In this document: piece by piece, positions 23,303 through 32,953 of the stretch | How the letters are laid out: the number at the start of each line of letters is the position of its first letter | Numbering within the stretch: the first letter of the stretch is position 1 | Assembly: GCA_030141605.1 (NCBI GenBank) | Contig: JAQGDQ010000842.1 | Span: forward strand, 38,345-88,603 | DNA: 50,259 bases | Source: Tubiluchus corallicola | Taxonomy: Eukaryota > Priapulida > Priapulimorpha > Priapulimorphida > Tubiluchidae | Direction: 5' to 3' | The notes under the pieces: model-generated | Seen by the model: only the letters and a program-made list of their open reading frames with translations | What the model was told of the DNA's origin: nothing | Database searches by the model: none | Program-made: the position numbers and the translations under genes

Positions 23303-23481
23303 AATGTTGTGTTGTGTTGTGTTGTGTTGTGTTGTGTTGTGTTGTGTTGTGTTGTGCTGTGCTGTGATGTGCAGTGCTGTGCAGTGTTCTGCTGTGCTGG
23401 GCTGTGTTGTGCTGTGATGTGTTGTGCTGTGCTATGCTGGCATGGAATGCCATGCCACGTCTTGTCTTGTCATGTAATGTT
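23303..23481. repeat. Pentanucleotide microsatellite, TTGTG/CTGTG type
   Basis: Longer version of the 11,323 array, with more TTGTG units at the left end. The degenerate right end is almost identical in both. Confidence 0.9.
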
Positions 23482-23532
23482 ATGAGAGAAGAAAATATAA
23501 AACAACAATAGAAAGAGTAAAATTACTAAATT

Positions 23533-23692
23533 AAAGAACACGCCAAACGTCTACCCATCGTGCTCCATACCGGTTGTCATTGCGGAACAGGTGCTGATAT
23601 GCAATAGCTTCGTAATAGATGAAACCATCACAATCCAGAGAGAGGTCGAAAATGAAAAGCATTTCATCTTCGTAACAATATAATGGTAATTA
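23533..23692 (-). other. Deleted copy of the conserved downstream block (lectin E)
   Basis: Carries the same 38-bp deletion as 11,516-11,672. Confidence 0.6.
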
Positions 23693-23913
23693 ACGTGACG
23701 TATTTATGGAACTTTATTAGTTACGATCATACTGAATAATGCAGATAACAGTAATAATCACTTAGATGATAACTTAATAATACATGGAAGTAATGATAAG
23801 AAGTTAACAATAAACTAATAATAGCTTAAAAGAAAATGGTACAAAGAATTGGTGTGATATGTAGGCATTTGTTCTTATGTGATCCATACAATTATGTAAT
23901 CCACTTTTCACTA

Positions 23914-25754
23914 CTAGGCATTCGATTCACATGCGAATGATGATTTAACATCATAGGCATAATCATCCCAACGATATCCGTCTGCCTTGCGAATTATTGC
24001 ATAGTGCTGTTTTCCCTGATAATTTTCAGGTTGAATACCATTCCAGTTATTATATATCATGGGTTGACCGTTGGAAATCCACCTCCAGTCGCCTTCACTG
24101 TGTTGATCTGTTCCACCAATCCAGAGGTGCTCAATTCCTATAAAGAATGCAACTTCTGCGTTAGAATGAATTTTTTTAAGCAGAAACTTAGAAGCCATAT
24201 TATCATGTCAAAGTATTTTTGATTTTGGTTAAAATAGTTTTACGTGCAGCCTAGAAACTGCTGTTAAAATGAAGGTATGGCAAAATGATATTTGCATTTT
24301 GGCGCAGTACAAGTGCTCTAATGTTTTAGTGGTCCCCTTAAGGTAGTGGGATATTTTTTCCGCATCTACATCATTGGTTTGCCCTAATGTAAATATGCCA
24401 AATACGACTTTTCTTTGACAAAATTGTTCCTGCTTGATAAATGGCTGATTTAGATGGCTAGTAACATTAGTAGCCACAGCAAATAAATCAATGCCACGAA
24501 TATTACAAAAAGCCCTCTAAAAACAATCACCGGACAGCTGGGACAACAAAGCAAAGGCAGCTGTGACAATTATATTTAAATTGATAACAATATTAATCAC
24601 AATATTTTCAATGGCAATTATCGTTACAAGTTTAAAATCACATGAGCACATTTACACATGGACATAATGTTAGTGCAAATGTCAAAAAAAGCTTTTTACA
24701 TTGGTAAAGTCCAAATCGTTAAATTTTCTCTTATTTCCTCTGTAACAGCAGCTGGCACGCAACATTGGTTCTCAGTTTGCACACTCCCACAGGTGCACAA
24801 CCTCTGGTTTTGTGGGATTCTTGACCAGCGGCCAGTCTCTATTTTAAGCCAGTCAGATATCACCACATACAACCACAATGTACCTACGTTGATAGTGACT
24901 TCCTCTTCAAGACAATTTCTTGATAAAATAATTTAATATCCAGATTTCATTAACCACGACAACGCCTTGGTAATTTACAGAAAAAGCAAGTTTGCATACG
25001 TTCATTTGCGTGAAGAACTTATTGTGGTGGGGTGTGAATGTCCAGGTGCCAATAAAAGTAGAACAATATTACGTCTTGCAAATTTGCAGTAAAAGTACTA
25101 TTATCTTTGCACGGGACATGCTGGAGGTTGCATAATTACATTTGCATGAAGAATTCATTTTGGTGGGCTGATTTGCCAAATGCCAATAAAAAAACTATAA
25201 TTTTGTGAGACAAATCGAACTGCTACTAGTAAAATATGACTTCCCATCTAAAATGTAATTTAGGAGTTAATATTTCCAGCTCAGTAGTTATTTCAGGCAC
25301 TTGCATTTCGTTCGAACTCTCTTATCTCAGTTTACCATTAAATTGGGTTTTGAACCCCAGTTTTAACATTTTGCTTCTGATCAGAATCCCGAATTGATCA
25401 CTTCATCCTGAGACAAAAGCCCGCCAGCTCTGTTAGCTTCTTGGATTCCCCAACTCCGAGGAGCTGATCTCTATCCAAACTCCAATAATGTCTGGAAATT
25501 GGACACCACTGGAATATTGACTAGAATTACTCAAAAAAAATTAATATTAAACTGCCAAGTACTGCTACGGCACAGAAACTTTCACCAGAAATTTTAACTT
25601 GAGGTAAATCATGACCTGTAAAATGACTTCTGTTGTTAATCTGGCACATCAGTGTTGCCATGTGAATAATGACAATTTGACTTATTATATAAAAAGTAAA
25701 AACAATTAAAGGCTTCAAATACTTGCCTTTCGCTTTCATATTGTTGGCTACAAA
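23914..25754 (-). pseudogene. Truncated C-type lectin-like gene, copy E
   Basis: Exon 3 (23914-24155) is intact and almost identical to that of copy B, with WIGGTD, QPEN, QHYAII, WDDYAYD and FACESNA. Only the last ~28 bp of exon 2 remain (25,727-25,754, up to the GC donor). Homology to the other lectins then stops at CTACAAA and the spacer copy begins. Exon 1 and the signal peptide are missing, so no secreted protein can be made from this locus unless a distant exon is used. The conserved open intronic segment is present at 24,696-24,878. Confidence 0.82.
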
Positions 25755-25759
25755 GTTAC

Positions 25760-26930
25760 AAGTCGTGAATTGTAAATTTTATTTTTAAACCAGGTGACAA
25801 AATACATCTAACTTCAAAATAAAATTCCAAATTTTTAATTTCACAAGTTTAAGATGAAGCGGAAAACTCTATTTTCAGCATGAGTCTAGGGACACCTCAA
25901 ACTGATTTTGAGGTGTCCCTAGACACCTGAGTTTGCAACAAGGTTTCTAGTTCTAACAAGTGTTAATCGCCACAAAGTTTTTGTGAGAAAGTACTAATTA
26001 CTGTGCAAAAACATTAAGGTGACAACAAACTTGTTGATTTAAATCTGGTTTACAACACTTATGCTGGAAAAAAGATTTAAAATGAAAAAGATGCCTAATA
26101 AGTCAGACATTAAAATCGCACCAAGATAATCAAACAATCATGCGAAGCAAAACTTCTCTTGTTAGTTCTAGTTCAACGGTAGATTCGTCTTGAACTTCTG
26201 ATGTTCTCTGATTTTTAACATTAAAATTTTGCGCAACAGCAACATTGTTAGTCAAAGCATCATCGTGCCTTCACTCACTGTGGGTTCTCTCTTGCTACCC
26301 CACAGCTTGATTCTATAACTTTTGATGTGAAAATTATGCTTTTGTACCAACATATTCTTCTATTAATATTTGCTGTCGCTATTTTGTAAAACTTGAAAAT
26401 TCATCCAACGAGTATTCCCCTGACATAATGCATTTTTATCACTCTGCTATTTATCACTCCACAAATGCAAAAAAATTGTGGCATTTTCAAGCCAATCTGT
26501 ATCGAGTTCATTTGCGTAACAAAATTTTCGGTCAACTCTATAATTAATTAAATATTATGACTAAAAACTTGTTAGTGATTTTCTTTAAATAAGTTAGCTA
26601 GGAGCTGTATAGTGTAATTTTATTGGTGTATCGAATTTCTGAACCACCCTGTACAAATTTTCTTACAGGCAAACCGTACAATTCTTCATACAGACGATCG
26701 AACAGATTGGCATTTTCACAATGGTTCAAATTCTCTGTAATTTACTTTGAGCAAATGTATTAAGTAAAACTGAGCAAACCAAAAGCTTTCAAATTTTATT
26801 GTGCAACTTTGCCAGCAATTGCGCCACTTACTAACAAAGCACAACCATTATAAAGTAGATTATTTTAATTTTTAAACACATAACAAAACATGTTACAAAA
26901 CAACAGTAGAAAATTGTAAAATTACTAAAT
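25760..26930. repeat. Plain intergenic spacer, copy 2
   Basis: No gene is visible. It is a duplicate of 4,870-6,030 with a foldback insertion at 25,884-25,924. It joins directly to the truncated exon 2 of copy E. Confidence 0.75.
25884..25924. repeat. Perfect 18-bp inverted repeat with 5-nt loop
   Basis: GTCTAGGGACACCTCAAA at 25,884-25,901 and its exact reverse complement at 25,907-25,924 are separated by CTGAT. The homologous place in the older spacer (near 5,004) has only one arm. The second arm was therefore gained here, probably by template switching. Confidence 0.9.
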
Positions 26931-26933
26931 TAA

Positions 26934-27118
26934 ACGATACGCCAAACGTCTACCCCATCGTGCTCCATGCCGGTTGTCATTGCGGAACAGGTGCTGAAAT
27001 GGAAGTCGCTACTTATAGCTGCTATGCAGTGCCGATATGCAATGGCTTCGTAATAGATGAAACCATCACAATGCAGAGGGGGGTCGAAAATGAAGAGCAT
27101 TTTCTCTTCGTAACAATA
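26934..27118 (-). other. Conserved block downstream of lectin F, open copy
   Basis: Nearly identical to 6,034-6,227. Open on both strands over about 60 codons. See 32,546. Confidence 0.4.
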
Positions 27119-27254
27119 TAATGGTAATTAACCTGATTATTTCCAATTATTTATGGAACTTTATTAGTTATGATGATGCCAAGTAATGCTGATAACAGTA
27201 ATAATAGCTGTTTTCACAAAATGTGATCCATACAAATATATAACGCACTTTTTA

Positions 27255-29808
27255 CTACTTGGCATTGGATTCACATGCGTAGGATGCTTTGTATCTACCA
27301 CAGCTACCATCATTCCAACGATATCTGTAACGCTTTTGTACTACTGCACAGTCCTCTCCTCCACAACAATTATTAGGTTGATGATGACCCCAGTTAGTAG
27401 ATATGATGAGTTGACTGTTGGAAATCCACCTCCAGTCGCCTTCACTGTGTTGATCTGTTCCACCAATCCAGAGGTTTTCAATACCTATAAGGAATGCAAC
27501 TTGGAATAATGTAAATATGACAATTATGAATTTTTTTGCCAACATTGTTCCTGCTTGACAAATGGCTGATTTAGATGGCTAGTAACATTAGTAGCCACAG
27601 TAAATACATCAATACCACGAATATTACAAAAAGCCCTCTGAAAACAATCACCGGACAGCTGTGACAACAAAGAAAAGGCAGCTGTGACTATTATATCTAA
27701 ATTGATAACAACATTCTCAATGGCAATTATCGTTACAAGTTTAAAATCACATGAGCGCATTTCCACATGGACATAATTTTAGTGCAAATGTCAAAAAAAC
27801 TTTTTCAATTTTTCAGAAAAAGCAAGTTTGCATACGTTCATTAGCATCAAGAACTTATTATGGTGGGGTGTTATTTGCCAGGTGCCAATAAAAATAGAAC
27901 AATATTACGTCTTGCAAGTTTGCAGTTAAAGTATGATTATCTTTACACGGGACATACTGGAGGTTGCATACTTACATTTGCATGAAGAATTCATTTTAGT
28001 GGGCTGATTTGCCAATTCCCATTAAAAAAACCATTATTTTGCGTGATTTTTGTCGAACTGCTACTCGTAAAATATGACTTTTCCATCTAAAATCTGTAGT
28101 AGGAGTTAATGTTTCCAGCTCATTATGAGTAGTTGTTCCTCATAAAAATTATTACCTTCAAATAGTAAAAGTTTTGCCATTGTGTTTAGTTTACGTATAC
28201 TTAGAACAATTTTTATAGCGATGTGAATAATGATGGAATTGCAAAGTACAAAATTTACTATTACCCAGCAGACATCAAATAAACGTTTTACCGTTCATAG
28301 AGTCACAGGGTGATTAGTGCATTTGTAGCTGACATGTTGCCAAGCAATGTACGTGTGTGGAACCAGCTCAAGAAATTTTTTTCACTCAACATTCTAGACA
28401 CTTGCATTTAGTTCTAATTCTGTTATCTCCATTTACCATTAAATCGGGTTTTGAGCCCCAATCTTAATATTTTGGTTCTGATCGGAATCCCGAACTTCAT
28501 CCTGAGCTTAAGAATCTAGCCCTCCAGCTCCTGTTAGCTTCTCTTATTCCGATTCCAAGCAGCTGATCCCTACCCAAACTCCGATAATGTGTGGAAATTA
28601 AACACAGCTAATGTTGACTAGAATTACTTAAAAAATTAATATTAAACTGGCAAGAGCTGCTATGGCACAGAAACGTTCACCAGAAATTTAGCTTGAGATA
28701 AATCTGTAAAATGATCCTCTGTTCTTAATCTGGCACGATAGTGTTGCCATGTGCGTTATGACAATTTGATTTTTTTATATAAAAAGTAACATTTACTTTA
28801 TCCTCGCGTACAATAAACCAGGCAAATCAATATGGCCCTGTTTTTTCTATTTATAAGCTTATAATATGAAAAGGTAAAAATCATTTAAAGGCTTCAAATA
28901 CTTGCCTTTCGCTTTCATATTATTGACTACAAACTGATCTTCCTCAGCAGTTTCTATTTCAACCAAGTCACTAGCTACATCTTTGCAATTTGTTACAGCA
29001 TTCCGCCAAAATATTCTGACTTTGTGAAACAAGTAACAGTGTCCATTGTGGTATTCTCCACCATTTTTGCAACATTTCTGATTCTGGAGGAAAAGTAAAT
29101 TGCATTATGAAAGCAACCAAAACTGAGTAAACACGTTTAGTGAACCTTTCAAAATGTAGACAGTTGTTATTGTAAAATCATGTAAGTTGGTTACAAGGAG
29201 TGTGTAAATCAAAATATTGCTGCTATATACATTCACTAGGAATTTTTTCATTTGCAATTACCATCTTTGTTGAACGTCAAAATCCATAAAGACTAGTCAA
29301 ACACCACATTACCTACATCACACCACCTACACTATGACAACTTCATCTCCCCACCCACACCTTGTCACACTCATCACACCATCCACAGCACATTTACCGT
29401 ATCCACTACAACTTACCACTTCATGGATATCATGATGATGACTATTATGACGATAATGACCCCACCTAGAACACTAACATCAACAATATGCCAGCCTAAT
29501 AAAACCACGAAAATCATTTTGTACAACATTGAAACTGTGTATTATTACAAATGCTACTGTGCCTGTGTGTGCGTGCGTGTGTGTGTATGCGAGTGTGTGG
29601 GTGTGTGTATGTGAGTGTGTGTGTGTTGTAAATCTATGTATTATATGTAAATGTATACAGAAACCACCGAAATTAACATAAACCAGTGCATTAAAGTTAT
29701 TACCTCTGTAGCCTTACTGCTGATATTTAAACCTCTTACAGGGCCTGCAATCACAGCACCGAGAGAAGCTGATACGAACAGTAAGCTGATCACAGAGACC
29801 ACATGCAT
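27255..29808 (-). CDS. Secreted C-type lectin, copy F (3 exons), canonical CTLD
   Basis: Exon 1 is 29704-29808 (MHVVSVISLLFVSASLGAVIAG). Exon 2 is 28906-29083, short type, starting NQKCCKNGG, with patch VRIFWRNAVTNC and donor AAAG/GCAAGT. Exon 3 is 27255-27499, using a CCAAG acceptor; the CAG half of the tandem acceptor is absent, so the Glu at the junction is lost while the frame is kept. The domain has QPNN, an extra CC pair, GGEDCAVV and RWNDGSC, so the inner disulphide and WND are present. It is the most divergent copy in the sugar-binding loop. The predicted length is about 174 aa. The poly(A) signal complement is at 27160-27165. A ~90-bp insertion lies in the CTLD intron near 28,790-28,880. 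Confidence 0.8.
29561..29627. repeat. GT simple repeat in lectin F intron 1
   Basis: Counterpart of 14,609-14,663. Confidence 0.9.
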
Positions 29809-30194
29809 TGTGCAAGTAACAACTATTACCACATTAAACTATGAAAACCAGTCTTGTAGGTTTCTGAACCTAAGAAAAAATAGATGATCCGAAATGAGGC
29901 AGAAAGATAATCCAAATAAAGTGTTTCTGTACAAAAGTTTATGAAACTACTGACACAAGTTTACGAAAGTGTTTAATGTAAGGTCAGTCACCACGAGATA
30001 AAATGAAAGTCATGTTCCAAAACGTATTGATAGTTTAAGCTGTTGGAATGCTCAATAACGTACAATTTAAGCAACTTATTGTCAGAACAATTTAACTATT
30101 GTTATTTCATTCTGCATTCTTTCGTGCATCGGTTTTCAATAAGCATTGTCTTAACTTTATAGCTCACGTTCCACGTTGAAATATTTGATTTTCG

Positions 30195-30232
30195 TGATGT
30201 CATAACGTAAATTCAAATGCTGCACATGCGCG
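30195..30232. promoter_or_regulatory. CRE-like and NRF-1-like sites upstream of lectin F
   Basis: TGATGTCA followed by TGCACATGCGCG (30,221-30,232). This is the same arrangement as upstream of lectin C. Confidence 0.35.
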
Positions 30233-30403
30233 GGATTTTAAGCCTCATCAACATTGGTCGAATAGATGAATCTTGAAAGTGCATACTCAACAGCTGTTTC
30301 TGCCTAATCAAATGTAATTTTTGGGTTGACCAAACAGCAAATTATAAATTTTCATTGCAATACACTCATTTTGTGCCTAAATATTTTTGTCAATATAGCA
30401 ATG

Positions 30404-30407
<4 letters not shown>

Positions 30408-30466
<59 letters not shown>

Positions 30467-30555
30467 CTGTCTCTCTCTTTTTCTCTCACTCTCTCCCGTC
30501 TCTCTCCTCTCGTCCTCTCTCTCTCCCTCCCTCCCCCTCTCTTTTTCTCTCTCTG

Positions 30556-30636
<81 letters not shown>

Positions 30637-30679
30637 CTCTCTCTCTCTCTCAATCTCTCTCTCTCTCTCTCTCTCTCTG
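30408..30679. repeat. CT microsatellite, expanded copy
   Basis: About 270 bp of CT dinucleotides with a diverged TC-rich middle (30,462-30,560). The homologous tract by lectin C is 64 bp. Confidence 0.95.
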
Positions 30680-30719
30680 TGGCATGCGTTTTAGAAAAGT
30701 TAAGTTTAATTTTTTTGCC

Positions 30720-31573
30720 ATACACACACATTACTAATATAACTAATATAAATGAAGTGTCAGCAAATAACAAAAATTGGATATAAAAAATGCCCTTCTA
30801 ATCAACGGAATACCTTGGTTTAATCATTTACCTTAAATTTGTACATTTTATTCTGTTCACATTCAGTACAACGCTGCACAAATCTAGCAAATCGTCATGT
30901 GGATTATGGACAATGACAATTTCTATGTCAAACTGGTGATGAGTTGAATTTAAAGAAAGCTGTAGCTGTAAATCAATTCACCTGACGATGAGCTAAACAA
31001 ACTTAATGAGTTTTGTAGCTAGTATTGGGTAACACTTGAATATCGGATCTTAATCAATACCTATAATTAGGTAAAGTCCGAGGTTTGCAGTGACCACATT
31101 GATAAAAAACAGGAATCGTGGTAGAATTACAGTAATTTCAAGTGTAAGTATGCTCCGTAATGCTGAATGTACAGCTAAGAATTCATTATCGAACGCTGTC
31201 CATTTTTGGAAGATGCCGAATTGATGAGCTTGAACTTTTAATTGTAAGTTAGGGGGGCTCATGTTGTCTTTTATTACCTGCTTTATTTGGGGAGATTAAA
31301 ATTATTCATGTTACAAATTTTCCATCATCTCAAATTACTTATTAAAACATTGTTTAAAATTTGACTGTAACAAAAAACAAGCATTTTTAATCCGTTGCAT
31401 TTACTGACTCGTGCTTTAAAACTGCAAAATAAAAAAAAATATTATTTTTCATAAAAACAACAAAGAGACGATTCAAAGAATTTACTTTTGTGATTTTTTT
31501 CCTTTTTTGGGGGGAAAAATCTTTCACACATTTTGTTACTTATTTATAATTAACGCAATTTTGTTTGACTAGT
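30720..31573. repeat. Intergenic spacer, copy 3 of the CT/TTATG-type spacer
   Basis: No gene is visible. Homologous to 15,520-16,376 and, in its right part, to 1-416. Confidence 0.7.
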
Positions 31574-31711
31574 TGGCATCCTGTCTCGGCACACAATGGA
31601 GTGTGTACCAAGAGAGTCAGTTATTTATCACATTGATGGAGCTGCTGCGTCGACTGTGGCTGAGCAATCCGATCCTTGAACGTCTCCAGGGCGCACGCCT
31701 GGGCAAGGTGT
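31574..31711 (-). mobile_element. 5'-truncated copy of the GC-rich retroposon
   Basis: Third truncated copy with the same breakpoint as 417-555. Confidence 0.6.
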
Positions 31712-31755
31712 AGTCCAAAGTTTATAATTAACTTAATAATGTGTTTTAATACAAT

Positions 31756-32507
31756 GTTATGTTGTGTTGTGTTGTGTTGTGTTGTGTTATGTTGTGTTGT
31801 GTTGTGTTGTGTTGTGTTGTGTTATGTTGTGTTGTGTTGTGTTGTGTTGTGTTGTGTTGCGGTGCGTTGTGTTGTGTTGTGTTGTGCTGTTTTGTGCTGT
31901 GTTGCGCTGTGTTGTGCTGTGCTGTGCTGTGTTGCGCTGTGCTGTGCTGTGCTGTGCTGTGCTGTGCTATGCTATGCTATGCTATGCTATGCTATGCTAT
32001 GCTATGCTATGCTATGCTGTGCTGTGCTGTGCTATGCTATGCTATGCTATGCTATGTTATGTTATGTTATGTTATGTTATGTTATGTTATGTTATGTTAT
32101 GTTTTGTTGTGTTGTGTTGTGTTGTGTTGTGTTGTGTTGTGTTGTGTTGTGTTGTGCTGTGCTGTGCTGTGCTGTGCTGTGCTGTGCTGTGCTGTGCTAT
32201 GCTATGCTATGTTATGTTATGTTATGTTATGTTATGTTATGTTATGTTATGTTATGTTATGTTATGTTATGTTATGTTATGTTATGTTATGTTATGTTAT
32301 GTTATGTTGTTATGTTGTGTTGTGTTGTGTTGTGTTATGTTATGTTGTGTTACGTTGTGTTGCGTTGTGTTACGTTACGTTACTTTACGTTACGTTACGT
32401 TACGTTGCGTTATGTTATGTTATGTTATGTTTTGTTATTTTATGTTATGTTATGTTATGCTATGTAAGTTATGTTATGCTATGCTACGCTATGCTATGCT
32501 ATGTAAT
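31756..32507. repeat. Pentanucleotide array, 750 bp, block-structured
   Basis: Alternating homogeneous blocks of TTGTG, CTGTG, CTATG, TTATG and TTACG. The TTGTG-CTGTG-CTATG-TTATG succession occurs twice, suggesting an internal duplication of about 210 bp. Confidence 0.95.
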
Positions 32508-32545
32508 GAGAGAAGAAAACGTAAAACAACAGCAGAAAGAGAAAA

Positions 32546-32745
32546 TTACTAAATTAAACAACATGCCAGATGTCTACCCCATCGTGCTCCATGCCAGTTG
32601 TCATTGCGGAGCAGGTGCTGAAATGGAAGACACTACTTATAGCTGCTATGCAGTGCTGATATTCAATGGCTTCGTAATAGATGAAACCATCACTATGCAG
32701 AGAGGGGTCGAAAATGAAGAGCATTTCGTCTTCGTAACAATATAA
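32546..32745 (-). other. Conserved block downstream of lectin G, best-preserved copy
   Basis: On the minus strand about 60 codons are open: YCYEDE, FIFDPS, IYYEAIEYQHCIAA, HFSTCSAMTTGMEHDG, then a stop shortly after DIWHVV. The plus strand is open too (YPIVLHASCHCG... ending HFVFVTI). Comparing this copy with 6,034-6,227 by eye, changes fall most often at third positions of the minus frame (about 8 against 5 and 4). This weakly favours a minus-strand exon, the same strand as the lectins. It lies beyond the lectin poly(A) signal, so it is not part of the main lectin transcript. Function unknown. Confidence 0.4.
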
Positions 32746-32953
32746 TGGTAATTGACATGACGTATTTATGGAACTTTATTAGTTACAATGATACTGAATA
32801 ATGCTGATAACAATAATAATAACTGTTTTTGCAAAATATTAGAAGTTAACAATAAACTAATAATGGCTTAAAAAGAAAAAGGTACAAAGAATTGGTGTGG
32901 TGTGTAGCCATTTTTTCTTATGTGATCCATACAATTATGTAATCCACTTTTCA

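Noticed and set aside
30326-30786. Serine/leucine-rich (SLSLSL) and Arg/Glu-rich frames
   Set aside because: They are translations of the CT microsatellite and its complement.
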